Of a DNA stretch of 36,552 nucleotides, positions 1-7,151 are shown piece by piece. The stretch spans positions 569 to 37,120 of the forward strand of contig NZ_BMPQ01000024.1 of the NCBI RefSeq assembly GCF_014647675.1, written 5' to 3'. A model generated the notes under the pieces. It had not been told where the DNA came from. It saw only the letters and a list, made by a program, of their open reading frames with translations, and searched no databases. Every line of letters starts with the position of its first letter. The stretch's first letter is position 1. A program made the translations under genes and the position numbers. Source of the stretch: Streptomyces flaveus (GTDB lineage: Bacteria; Actinomycetota; Actinomycetes; Streptomycetales; Streptomycetaceae).

Positions 1-2
1 AG

Positions 3-425
3 CGGAAACGTGGCACGAGCAAGCGATACGTCTACACCCGGCCCTCCAAGAAGGCCGTCCAGGCCGTGAAGTGCCGGGTCTCGGAGCGGACCTACAGAAA
101 CACCCAGAACCAGAGTCTGGCCCAGCTCCTGACCGGGCTGAACCGGACCCTGAGAGGGTGGGCGTACTACTTCCACCACGGCTCGGCGAAGCGGACCTTC
201 AACACGGTCGACCACCACACGTGGCACCGTGTTGCGATCTGGCTCCGCCGTAAACACAGCATCCCCAGCAGCCAGTTGAAGAGATTCTGTGACCAGGGGT
301 GGCGGTTCGCCGACGGCGAGATCGCGTTCCTCGGCGCATCCAGCGTCAAGATCGAACGCTATCGCTACCGCGGAGCACGTATCCCGACTCCGTGGACCAT
401 CGAACCGGCAGCCGGAACAGGCTGA
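3..425 (+). pseudogene. Group II intron reverse transcriptase/maturase, C-terminal fragment
   Basis: The frame is open from the window edge (position 3) to TGA at 423-425. About 140 residues are visible, with a Met at 66. The residues around LNRTLRGWAYYFHHGSAKRTF match the maturase (domain X, GIIM) region of bacterial group II intron proteins, which binds intron RNA and promotes splicing. The protein ends soon after the maturase domain and has no HNH endonuclease motif. The ORF stop lies 21 nt before a recognisable domain V, the normal arrangement for an ORF in intron domain IV. The reverse transcriptase palm would lie outside the window, so I cannot say whether the intron is complete. It is called a fragment because only the end is visible. 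Confidence 0.85.
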
Positions 426-544
426 CTACAGGGCAAGACGCGTGGAGAGCCGGATGCGTGGAGACACGCACGTCCGGTTCGGGTCGGCGGCTCGGGGAAA
501 CGGAACGACGGCAACGTCGTCACCGCGCCCCGAGCCGACCGCAC
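426..544 (+). ncRNA. Group II intron 3' end (domains V and VI)
   Basis: Positions 447-480 read GAGCCGGATGCG...CGTCCGGTTC, the 34-nt hairpin typical of bacterial group II intron domain V, the catalytic core of the ribozyme. A second stem follows: 482-497 (GGTCGG, bulged CGG, CTCGGGG) pairs with 528-540 (CCCCGAGCCGACC), as expected for domain VI. The likely 3' splice boundary is after 544, where the intron would end in AC, matching the AY rule. The second remnant near 31000 ends in a very similar stretch. The boundary is inferred to within a few bases. Confidence 0.82.
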
Positions 545-891
545 AGGGACGCACCATCGGTGCTCAAGTTCAGCCAGAGCAGGCCGGCAAGAGGACACCT
601 CGTACATGTACTCCGAGTAGATCAGAGTCCGAGATGTCTCCTACAGAGCGGCACGGAACCGCAGTTGACACCCGGAATGCCCTATATGCGGCATGGCTAG
701 GAGACAGAAACGACGATACGTGTAGCCCGGATTCGCCCCGGATCCGACCCCGAGGGTTTGTCTAGCCGATAAACATGGCCTCTGACCTGCGGAAATGCGG
801 AGCGGCAGACGAGTCAGGCTGTACGCCGGGTACCGTCCAGCGCATCTCCCATCCATGTGCCCAATGAACTGGCGAGCCCACCGCACCAGCA
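545..891. other. Non-coding flank of the group II intron, no gene recognised
   Basis: About 350 nt lie between the intron 3' end and the msrB stop. Several overlapping frames are open but none shows a ribosome binding site or a family motif. Base composition is less GC-rich than in the neighbouring genes. This fits degraded exon or mobile-element flank. A frame around 640-720 reading ALYAAWLGDR is faintly reminiscent of a tyrosine recombinase, but too weak to call. Confidence 0.4.
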
Positions 892-1299
892 TCAGCCCTC
901 GTCCGGCGTCAGCCGCAGCGAGATCGAGTTGATGCAGTACCGCTGGTCCGTGGGCGTCGGGTACCCCTCCCCTTCGAAGACGTGCCCCAGGTGCGAGCCG
1001 CACCTGGCACACCGCACCTCCGTCCGCACCATCCCGTGCGACCGGTCCGCGATCAGCTCGACGTTGTCCGCCGACTTGGGGTCGTAGAACGAAGGCCAGC
1101 CGCAGTGGGACTCGAACTTCGTGTCGGAGGTGAAGAGTTCGGCGCCGCAGGCGCGGCAGGAGTAGACGCCCTTCGTCTTGGTGTCGGTGTACTCGCCGGT
1201 GAACGCGGGCTCCGTGCCGGCCTGGCGCAGGACCGTGTACTCGGCCGGGGTCAGCTCGGCTCGCCACTGCTCGTCCGGCTTTTCGATGTCGTACGACAT
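892..1299 (-). CDS. msrB: Peptide-methionine (R)-S-oxide reductase MsrB
   Basis: This 135-residue cytosolic enzyme reduces methionine-R-sulfoxide in proteins, using thioredoxin as reductant. The SelR/MsrB fold is complete. Two CxxC pairs (C48/C51 and C97/C100) form the structural zinc site, HCGWPSF (66-71) is the conserved substrate loop with the second Cys, and RYCINS places the catalytic Cys at 122. Length is normal for the family. The ATG start is 13 nt after the murC stop, and its ribosome binding site (GTGAGGGG) overlaps the murC stop codon, so the two genes are probably one transcript with coupled translation. Nothing abnormal was seen. Confidence 0.95.
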   Translation of the reverse strand: MSYDIEKPDEQWRAELTPAEYTVLRQAGTEPAFTGEYTDTKTKGVYSCRACGAELFTSDTKFESHCGWPSFYDPKSADNVELIADRSHGMVRTEVRCARCGSHLGHVFEGEGYPTPTDQRYCINSISLRLTPDEG

Positions 1300-1312
1300 G
1301 AAGCTCAGCCCC

Positions 1313-2701
1313 TCACTTCGACTGGAGTCGGTCCAGGATCCGCGGGCCCAGGTCGGTCACGTCACCCGCGCCCATGGTGAGAACGAGATCACCCGGCCCG
1401 GCCATTCCCGCGACCACGGCCGGGGCGTCCGCCTTGTCGTGCACCGGCGTCACCTCCGCGCCCGCCGCCCGCGCCGCGTCGACGATCAGCTCGCTCGTCA
1501 CGCCGGGGATCGGGTCCTCGCGCGCCGGATAGATGTCGAGGACGATCGACGCGTCGGCCAGGGACAGGGCCTGGCCCATCTCCCGGCCCAGTTCCTGGGT
1601 GCGGGAGAAGAGGTGCGGCTGGAAGACGACGAGGATGCGGCCGGAGGCGCCCGCCCGCATCGCCTCCAGGTCGGCGGTCATCTCCGTCGGGTGATGCGCG
1701 TACGAGTCGATGACCTGCACGCCCGCCGCCTCGCCCTTGAGCTGGAGGCGGCGCTTGACTCCGGTGTACGCACCCAGAGCCTCCGCCAGCTCGGCCGCGG
1801 GGACGCCGAGCGCCACGCCTGCCGCCAGCGCGGCGACCGCGTTGCCCGCGTAGTGCCGACCGGGCACCGAGACCGTGAAGGTCAGCTCCTCGCCGTCGAG
1901 CAGGACCGTGACCTCGCTCTTCAGACCGTGCGGCACGATCGAGACGATACGTACGTCCGCGTCCTCGGCCTCGCCGTACGTCACGACCCTGGGCCCACCG
2001 GAAACCCGCGACGTCAGCTCCCGCGCGCCCTCGTGGTCCGCCGAGATCACCAGTGTGCCGCCGGGCACGATGCGGCCCGCGAACGTCTCGAAGGACTCGT
2101 AGATCTCGTCCATGGAGGCGTAGTTGGCGTGGTGGTCCAGCTCCACGTTCAGCACGATCGCCACCTCGGGCGCGTACTTGTGGAAGCTGCGGTCGCTTTC
2201 GTCGGCCTCGGCGACGAAGATCTCCCCGTCGCCGTGCAGCGCGTTCGAGCCGGGGGCGTCGAGGTCCCCGCCGATCGCGTACGAGGGAGCAAGGCCCAGC
2301 TCCGACAGCGACACCGCCAGCATGGACGTGGTCGTCGTCTTGCCGTGCGTACCCGCCACCGCGAGGGGCCGCAGTCCCTCCATCAGCGAGGCGAGGGCGT
2401 CCGACCGGTGGACCACCGGGATCCCGAGCTCGGCGGCCCGGGCCAGCTCCGGATTGTCCGCACGGATCGCGGACGAGACGACCACGCACGTGGCGTCATC
2501 GGCAAGGTGCTCGGCAGCGTGCCCGATGTGCACGGTCGCCCCCAGCGCCCGCAGCGCCTCAGCCGTCGCGGACTCCTTGGCATCACTCCCCGCCACCTTG
2601 GCCCCACGCTGAGCAAGAATCTTCGCGATCCCCGACATCCCGGCCCCACCGATCCCGATGAAGTGCGGTCGGTCCATGGCGGTAGGAAGGCCAGCTGCCA
2701 T
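1313..2701 (-). CDS. murC: UDP-N-acetylmuramate--L-alanine ligase MurC
   Basis: MurC is the ATP-dependent cytoplasmic ligase that adds L-alanine to UDP-MurNAc, the first amino acid of the peptidoglycan stem peptide. The 462-residue protein shows the N-terminal UDP-binding motif GIGGAGMSG (16-24), the ATP loop GTHGKTT (117-123), ADESD (166-170), NVELDHH (185-191) and the C-terminal DSYAHHPTE motif (332-340). The frame is open much further upstream, but that stretch is repeat-derived. ATG at 2701 is preceded by TTGGGAGA at good distance; an internal ATG at 2677 is an alternative. In Streptomyces murC often lies apart from the dcw cluster, as here. It is followed by msrB in an operon. Confidence 0.97.
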   Translation of the reverse strand: MAAGLPTAMDRPHFIGIGGAGMSGIAKILAQRGAKVAGSDAKESATAEALRALGATVHIGHAAEHLADDATCVVVSSAIRADNPELARAAELGIPVVHRSDALASLMEGLRPLAVAGTHGKTTTTSMLAVSLSELGLAPSYAIGGDLDAPGSNALHGDGEIFVAEADESDRSFHKYAPEVAIVLNVELDHHANYASMDEIYESFETFAGRIVPGGTLVISADHEGARELTSRVSGGPRVVTYGEAEDADVRIVSIVPHGLKSEVTVLLDGEELTFTVSVPGRHYAGNAVAALAAGVALGVPAAELAEALGAYTGVKRRLQLKGEAAGVQVIDSYAHHPTEMTADLEAMRAGASGRILVVFQPHLFSRTQELGREMGQALSLADASIVLDIYPAREDPIPGVTSELIVDAARAAGAEVTPVHDKADAPAVVAGMAGPGDLVLTMGAGDVTDLGPRILDRLQSK

Positions 2702-2781
2702 GCGTGTTTCTCCCAAGGGTGCGGTACGACAACGGTTCGCGCCCCAGGGGCGCGCCCCCAGCCTATTCCGTGCCGCACTTG

Positions 2782-2823
2782 CCCACCGGCCGGAGGTGGG
2801 CCGGTGCGTCAAATGCCCGTCGC
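2782..2823. repeat. Partial copy of the composite hairpin repeat
   Basis: Positions 2797-2823 repeat the left arm of the composite element that starts at 2865: GTGGGCCGGTGCGTC, a short variable stretch, then GCCCGTCGC, as at 2886-2913. The right arm is missing. Just upstream, CCCACC and GGTGGG (2782-2800) can form a small stem. It lies upstream of the murC start, so it may be a decayed or truncated copy. Confidence 0.6.
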
Positions 2824-2864
2824 GCAGGTCCTGTCTTGCCATCAGCCACAACGAACCCCGCGCT

Positions 2865-3046
2865 CTCCCTCCGGCGGGAGGGGGCGTGGGCCGGTGCGTC
2901 GTATGCCCGTCGCTTAGCTTCGGTCTCGGAGGACCAGGGCCTTGTACCAGGCCAGGGCCGTATGCCCTGTTGGCGACGGGCTGACGCACCGGCCCACGAC
3001 TCCGCACCACCCACCCAAGGGGCGCGGGGAACTGCGCGACCAGCCA
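2865..3046 (-). repeat. Composite intergenic repeat, copy A (hairpin plus 28-nt core)
   Basis: A 182-nt element with a near-identical inverted partner at 12250-12433. The outer stem is 2885-2900 with 2983-2998 (16 bp, CGTGGGCCGGTGCGTC). The inner stem is 2905-2913 with 2973-2981 (GCCCGTCGC). The loop contains CCAGGGCCTTGTACCAGG-like pairing. The 28-nt core common to all five family members is at 3019-3046. Read on the minus strand it follows the 3115-3588 gene by about 70 nt, core first, hairpin second. It is probably a 3'-end or transcription-ending structure, or a mobile palindromic repeat. Confidence 0.85.
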
Positions 3047-3114
3047 CAGACGGCCCGCAGTCAAAACACGAACCCAGCCCCCCACGGCGCTCCCCTGCCC
3101 AGCCCAGCGGAGCG

Positions 3115-3588
3115 TCAGACCTTGCTGTGCGAGAACAGCTTCAACACCGGCACCCCCACCTTGTGCCGAGCCCGCGAGGCCCAGTCACGGTGGAAGAACT
3201 CCTCCACGTAGTGGGGATCGGTGAGCACGATCACCTCATCGGCGCCGGTCTCGTCGACAAGGGACTTGAGTGAGTCCAAGGGGTGGTGCTCGATCAACCG
3301 CCCCACCGCCTGCGCACCCGCAGCCCGCAGGGCGACCAGCGAAACGTCGAGGGCCCGCTGCCCCTCACTGATCGCCTGCTCCCCGGCGGGAGCCTCCAGC
3401 TCGCGCGCCGCCTCGTTCAGCGAGCCGAGCGCCACGTCGTCGATGGCCCGCAGCAGCCGGGCCGCCTGCTCGCCGCGGGGCTGGAGCAGCACGTGGAAGG
3501 CGACCTCCTCGTCCCCGTGCAAGCTGGTGACGAACTCCACGTCGGCGGACGTGAGGGCCTTCTCGATCATCAAAACGCTTGTGAACAC
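3115..3588 (-). CDS. Conserved hypothetical protein with Usp-like C-terminal half
   Basis: A 157-residue soluble protein of unknown function. Its second half (about 100-155: DEVIVLTDPHYVEEFFHRDWASRARHKV..PVLKLF) has the strand-helix-strand pattern of universal stress protein-like Rossmann domains, ending in a PVL strand. Residues 20-60 are rich in acidic and hydrophobic positions (FHVLLQPRG). The start chosen is GTG at 3588 because GGAGGAGAAGGGG lies just upstream; ATG at codon 7 is an alternative. It is transcribed in the same direction as murC but separated by a repeat-filled gap. No nucleotide-binding glycine motif is clear, so the Usp link is a weak inference. Confidence 0.7.
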   Translation of the reverse strand: MFTSVLMIEKALTSADVEFVTSLHGDEEVAFHVLLQPRGEQAARLLRAIDDVALGSLNEAARELEAPAGEQAISEGQRALDVSLVALRAAGAQAVGRLIEHHPLDSLKSLVDETGADEVIVLTDPHYVEEFFHRDWASRARHKVGVPVLKLFSHSKV

Positions 3589-3745
3589 GACAGGCGCCCC
3601 TTCTCCTCCGAGGGCCGTCGTTGGCCCTGCCTCCTCCGTGGGCCCGTTTCCAGGCCCGCGAAAATCATCCTGCCCCGTACCCGTACGGATACCGCGGGAA
3701 CCAGTGTGCCCCCGGCAGCAGACCCGGAAGATCAGCTCCGCTGCG

Positions 3746-4531
3746 TCACGTCCGACGGTATCGGCTGAACAGGAACCCGGCCTCCTCCATCAGAGACGTC
3801 AGCTCGAACCGCTTGGGCACCGCCACCCGAGGCCCCCCGGCGATGCGCTGCGCGTCCCCCGCCGTGAGCATCGGGGAGACCGTCAGGCACAGCTCGTCGA
3901 GTACCCCCGCCGCGACCAGCTGACCGAGCAGCCGCGGCCCGCCCTCGGTCAGCAGCCGGTGCAGACCCCGCTCACCCAGGGCGCGTACGGCACGGGCGGG
4001 GTCCACACCCATCCCGTCCCCGGCGATCACCACCTGGGCGCCGGCCTTCTCGGCGGTCGCGATCCGGTCGGGAGCCGCCGCGGCTCCCGTGAGCAGCAGC
4101 GTGGGCACCAGTGGCGAGGTGAACAGCGGCAGCGTGAAGTCCAGTTCGAGGCTTGCGCTCACCACGGCGATCGCGGGCGCCGGTCCCTGGCCTGCCGCCT
4201 CGCGGAGCGCGGCGAAGCCCTCACGCGCGCGTGCGGGCCGGTAGCCCTCCTGCCGCACCGTCTCGGCACCGACCAGCACCACATCCGCGAGCCCTCGCAG
4301 CGTGCCGAAGATCCGCATGTCGGTGGCGCCGGAGATGGGCTGCGAGCGGCCGTCGTGCTGGGCGGCGCCGTCGAGCGTGGAGACCATGTTGGCCCGCAGC
4401 CAGGGCTCGCGGCCGCCAGGACCGTGCTCGGGATACGCGTAGGCCGCGGCCAGCTCGGCCAGGCTCCACTCGCGGTCCGCGTCGCCGCCGGAGGGCGCTG
4501 TCTCGTCGGTCACAGGGAACAGGCGTCGCAT
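3746..4531 (-). CDS. Pyrimidine reductase family protein (RibD C-terminal domain)
   Basis: The 261-residue protein has the dihydrofolate-reductase-like fold of the RibD reductase domain, which uses NADPH to reduce ribosylamino-pyrimidines in riboflavin biosynthesis. Visible motifs are NMVSTLDGA (48-56), the GATDMRIFGTLR and ADVVLVGAETVRQEGY stretch, and TEGGPRLLGQLVAAGVLDEL near the C-terminus. There is no deaminase domain and no other rib gene in the window, so its substrate is uncertain. In many Streptomyces such stand-alone reductases are of unknown role. The ATG at 4531 lies 22 nt from the left end of the palindrome-ended element, so its upstream region is dominated by that insertion. Confidence 0.85.
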   Translation of the reverse strand: MRRLFPVTDETAPSGGDADREWSLAELAAAYAYPEHGPGGREPWLRANMVSTLDGAAQHDGRSQPISGATDMRIFGTLRGLADVVLVGAETVRQEGYRPARAREGFAALREAAGQGPAPAIAVVSASLELDFTLPLFTSPLVPTLLLTGAAAAPDRIATAEKAGAQVVIAGDGMGVDPARAVRALGERGLHRLLTEGGPRLLGQLVAAGVLDELCLTVSPMLTAGDAQRIAGGPRVAVPKRFELTSLMEEAGFLFSRYRRT

Positions 4532-4553
4532 ATCGGCAGTGTGGCACGCCCCT

Positions 4554-4765
4554 TAGGCCCTGTCGTCAAGCTCCCGTCTGCCCCACGACGCCATGCACGC
4601 TCCCCCACTGCCTTAAGGGCGTGGGAGGTGCCCCCACTCGCCGCACCGGGCACAGACCCGAGTACGCCCAGTACGAGGGCCTGTGCCCGGCACGCCGAGA
4701 GCACGCACCTGACGCCGCAGGGCCCGCCCTCCGGGCGGACGACGGGAGCTTGACGACAGGGCCTA
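4554..4765. mobile_element. MITE-like element with perfect 25-bp terminal inverted repeats
   Basis: The left end (4554-4578, TAGGCCCTGTCGTCAAGCTC...) and right end (4741-4765) are exact reverse complements over 25 bp. Counting the terminal TA as a target duplication (4554-4555 and 4764-4765), the element is 208 bp. No coding frame inside looks real. A TA duplication with a GGCCCTGTC end suggests mobilisation by an IS transposase elsewhere in the genome, by analogy with IS5- or IS630-type non-autonomous elements. It occupies almost all of the 246-nt gap between two divergent genes. A single matching end recurs at 24380-24396. Confidence 0.85.
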
Positions 4766-4769
4766 GAGT
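4764..4769 (+). promoter_or_regulatory. Possible -10 box of a leaderless zapE transcript
   Basis: TAGAGT lies 8 nt before the zapE GTG, the distance expected for a -10 hexamer when transcription begins at the start codon. No convincing Shine-Dalgarno sequence is present there. The first two bases coincide with the TA target duplication of the inserted element, so any -35 region now lies inside that element. No good -35 is seen at 16-18 bp; TTGACG at 4750-4755 is too close. Confidence 0.35.
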
Positions 4770-4777
4770 GAGTAAGC

Positions 4778-5872
4778 GTGTCCACTTCCACCGCAGCCTC
4801 CGGGACCGGCCCCACCGCCGAAGCGACCCCGCTGTCCCTGTGCGCCCGCGAGCCGCACGTCCCCGCGGACCGGCTGGTCGCCGAGATGGTGCCGCCGCCG
4901 CGCTTCGACTCGGTCCGCTTCAGTACGTACATCCCGGACCCGAACCAGCCCAGCCAGAGCAAGGCCGTCAGGGTGCTCGACGGCTTCGCGACCGGGCTCG
5001 GCGGGGCGCACGCCAGTGGTGCGGGCAGGCGCCGCTGGTTCTCCCGCAAGCCGGAGGCCCGCCCGGCCGGCCCCCGCGGTGTCTACCTCGACGGCGGCTA
5101 CGGCGTCGGCAAGACCCACCTGCTCGCCTCCCTGTGGCACGCGACCCCGGCGGAGCCCGCGCTCAAGGCCTTCGGCACCTTCGTGGAGCTGACGAACCTG
5201 GTCGGCGCACTCGGTTTCCAGCAGACCGTGAAGACGCTGTCCGGCCACCGTCTGCTGTGCATCGACGAGTTCGAGCTGGACGACCCCGGCGACACCGTCC
5301 TCGTGTCCACGCTGCTGGGCAAGCTGGTGGAGGCGGGCGTGGCGCTCGCGGCCACCTCGAACACGCTGCCCGGCAAGCTCGGCGAGGGCCGGTTCGCGTC
5401 GGCCGACTTCCTGCGCGAGATCCAGGGCCTGTCCGCGCACTTCCGCGCGCTGCGCATCGACGGCGAGGACTACCGCCACCGCGGACTGCCCGAGGCCCCG
5501 CCGCCGTTCTCCGACGAGCAGGTCACCAAGGCGGCGTACGCCACCGAAGGCGCCGCGCTCGACGACTTCCCGCACCTGCTGGCGCACCTCGCCCGGGTGC
5601 ACCCCAGCCGGTACGGCGCGCTGACCGACGGCCTGAAGGCGGTGTGCCTCACCGATGTGGGGCCGGTCCCGGACCAGTCGACCGCGCTGCGGCTCGTCGT
5701 CCTCGCCGACCGGCTCTACGACCGCGAAGTGCCGGTCCTGGCCTCGGGGTTGCCCTTCGATCAGCTGTTCAGCGAGGAGATGCTGAAGGGCGGTTACAGG
5801 AAGAAGTACTTCCGGGCCATTTCCCGGCTCACCGCGCTGGCCCGCGACGCGAAGGGGCTGGTGGAGAACTGA
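4778..5872 (+). CDS. zapE: ZapE/AFG1-family AAA+ ATPase
   Basis: A 364-residue cytosolic P-loop ATPase of the AFG1/ZapE family. In E. coli ZapE associates with the FtsZ ring; mitochondrial AFG1 is linked to protein quality control. Motifs: Walker A GGYGVGKTH (106-114), Walker B LLCIDEFELDDP (159-170), sensor SNT (194-196), then the LREIQGLSAHFRALRIDGEDYRHR box typical of the family (about 212-235), and FDQLFSEE...KYFRAISRL near the end. Start is GTG; there is no strong ribosome binding site and a leaderless transcript is possible. The MITE-like element ends 12 nt upstream. Confidence 0.92.
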   Translation: MSTSTAASGTGPTAEATPLSLCAREPHVPADRLVAEMVPPPRFDSVRFSTYIPDPNQPSQSKAVRVLDGFATGLGGAHASGAGRRRWFSRKPEARPAGPRGVYLDGGYGVGKTHLLASLWHATPAEPALKAFGTFVELTNLVGALGFQQTVKTLSGHRLLCIDEFELDDPGDTVLVSTLLGKLVEAGVALAATSNTLPGKLGEGRFASADFLREIQGLSAHFRALRIDGEDYRHRGLPEAPPPFSDEQVTKAAYATEGAALDDFPHLLAHLARVHPSRYGALTDGLKAVCLTDVGPVPDQSTALRLVVLADRLYDREVPVLASGLPFDQLFSEEMLKGGYRKKYFRAISRLTALARDAKGLVEN

Positions 5873-5922
5873 CTCCGGGAACTTTCGCGGACCCTTTCAG
5901 GTTCTCTTCAGGGTGAAACGTT

Positions 5923-5957
5923 AAGTTAACCCTGCAAACAACTTCCCGCGTTAACTT
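5923..5957. promoter_or_regulatory. Inverted repeat, possible operator upstream of the small secreted protein
   Basis: AAGTTAAC (5923-5930) and GTTAACTT (5950-5957) form an 8-bp inverted repeat with about 19 nt between arms. It sits in an AT-rich pocket otherwise absent from the surrounding GC-rich DNA, 50 nt before the start at 6007. This looks like a promoter/operator region, but I cannot assign the regulator. Confidence 0.4.
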
Positions 5958-6006
5958 GGTTGTTGACGTGAGAAGCCTTGACCGGAGAGCGGCTGAGAGG
6001 GGGCGC

Positions 6007-6372
6007 ATGTTACGAGGCACGACGGCCCGGACGCTGTATGGCGTACTCGCCGCCGTCCTACTGGCCCTGCAGCTCTTTGCTCCCACCGCCTCCGTCGCGT
6101 CCGCACACCCGAGGACCGAAGCCGCGGTCGAAGCCGAACCGGCCGGCTGCGGCGAGGGCAAGCATCTCAACGCCGAGACGGCGCCCCTCAGGGCCCGCGA
6201 CCGGCAGCGCTCCACGGACTCCGCCCAGGAGACACCCGCGCGCGCACTGGTCGCCAGGAACCCGGCGACCGAGCACGGGGACCCGGCACACACCGGGGCA
6301 GCCGCGTCGCTCCGTACGACCAGATCGTCAAGAGCCCATACCCCAGCGGCACTTCAGGTCTTCCGTTGCTGA
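6007..6372 (+). CDS. Small secreted protein, unknown function, TTA second codon
   Basis: A 121-residue protein with a signal peptide: MLRGTTAR, a hydrophobic stretch of about 20 residues (LYGVLAAVLLALQLFAP) and a likely cleavage site after ASA. The mature part is rich in Ala, Arg, Thr and Glu, without recognisable domains. ATG at 6007 follows GAGAGGGGG at good spacing; a GTG at 5956 in frame lacks such a site. Codon 2 is TTA (6010-6012), read in Streptomyces by the developmentally controlled bldA tRNA, so translation may be limited to late growth. It precedes the carbonic anhydrase gene, 181 nt away. Confidence 0.65.
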   Translation: MLRGTTARTLYGVLAAVLLALQLFAPTASVASAHPRTEAAVEAEPAGCGEGKHLNAETAPLRARDRQRSTDSAQETPARALVARNPATEHGDPAHTGAAASLRTTRSSRAHTPAALQVFRC

Positions 6373-6486
6373 TCTGACCGCCGGGTACGAACCGTTCACG
6401 TCCCACCCTCACCACGCCACGTCTGCCGAGCGCGCGACGTGGGGGTCGTGCCGACGTGCCCGTATGCGCTCTGTCTCGTCAACCGA

Positions 6487-6503
6487 CGTGCCGTGACGGC
6501 ACG
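6487..6503. promoter_or_regulatory. 17-nt palindrome upstream of carbonic anhydrase
   Basis: CGTGCCGT-G-ACGGCACG is a perfect 8-bp dyad around a central G, 50 nt before the carbonic anhydrase ATG. It could be an operator or a short leader hairpin. The gene's ribosome binding site AGGAGG follows at about 6539-6544. The regulator is unknown. Confidence 0.35.
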
Positions 6504-6553
6504 CCTGGTACACACCGACGCGCCCCCCACGGCGCGCCAGGAGGAACTGACAC

Positions 6554-7144
6554 ATGCAGCCCCTCATCGATCACGCCCGCTCCTTCCGGAAGCAGTCCGC
6601 CGAGCGTCCGGAGGAGTTCGCCCGCCTCGCCGAAGGCCAGTCCCCGCAGGTGCTGTTCATCACCTGCTCCGACTCGCGGGTCGTCCCGGCCCTGATCACC
6701 GGAGCCCGGCCCGGTGAACTCTTCGAGCTGCGCACCGCGGGCAACATCGTCCCCCCGTACGCCTCCGAACACCCCACGAGCGAGGCGGCCACCATCGAGT
6801 ACGCGGTGGAGGTCCTCGGAGTCGACGACATCGTCGTCTGCGGCCACTCCCACTGCGGTGCCGTCGGCGCCCTGGTACGCGACGAGGACCTGACCGCCGT
6901 ACCCGCCGTCCGCGACTGGCTCACGCAAGCAACGCCCAAGCCAGCAGGGGCAGTTGAGGACCCGACCGTCACCGACGCCGTTCAAGGCCACATACTCGCC
7001 CAGCTGCTCCGGCTCCGCTCGTACCCGTGCGTGGAGCGTCGCCTGACGGCCGGTCAGCTACGCCTGAACGGCTGGTTCTACGAGATCCACACCGGCTCCG
7101 TACTGGCTCATGACGCTCAGTCCGACGTCTTCACGGAGCTCTGA
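6554..7144 (+). CDS. Beta-carbonic anhydrase
   Basis: A 196-residue zinc enzyme interconverting CO2 and bicarbonate. The beta-class motifs are complete: CSDSR (C38, D40, R42; zinc ligand and Asp-Arg dyad) and CGHSHCG (zinc ligands H98 and C101). AGNIVPPY (62-69) is the usual active-site loop. There is no signal peptide, so it acts in the cytosol. The ATG is preceded by AGGAGGAACTGAC. The stop is 7 nt before the SulP start, so the two are surely co-transcribed. This pairing is known in bacteria and suggests bicarbonate uptake coupled to CO2 hydration. Confidence 0.95.
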   Translation: MQPLIDHARSFRKQSAERPEEFARLAEGQSPQVLFITCSDSRVVPALITGARPGELFELRTAGNIVPPYASEHPTSEAATIEYAVEVLGVDDIVVCGHSHCGAVGALVRDEDLTAVPAVRDWLTQATPKPAGAVEDPTVTDAVQGHILAQLLRLRSYPCVERRLTAGQLRLNGWFYEIHTGSVLAHDAQSDVFTEL

Positions 7145-7151
7145 GGCCACG

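Larger units (their letters stand above)
2702..3114. other. Intergenic region filled by repeats
   Basis: The 413 nt between the murC start and the stop of the Usp-like gene carry no supported gene. They hold the partial repeat (2782-2823), composite copy A (2865-3046) and the murC ribosome binding site at about 2708-2715. Frames are open here only because of GC richness. Confidence 0.7.

Noticed and set aside
1178..2917. Long plus-strand open frame antisense to murC
   Set aside because: It is a GC-rich shadow of murC. The minus-strand frame has all MurC motifs; this one has none and no ribosome binding site.
4750..4755. TTGACG as the -35 box of zapE
   Set aside because: Only 8 bp separate it from TAGAGT, too short for a sigma-70 promoter.
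4153..5916. Long frame across the MITE and zapE
   Set aside because: It runs through three unrelated regions, is Arg/Pro-rich, and conflicts with the ZapE motifs in another frame.
6373..6553. PHO box before carbonic anhydrase
   Set aside because: GTTCACGTCCC near 6399 matches one unit, but no adjacent unit aligns at 11-nt spacing.
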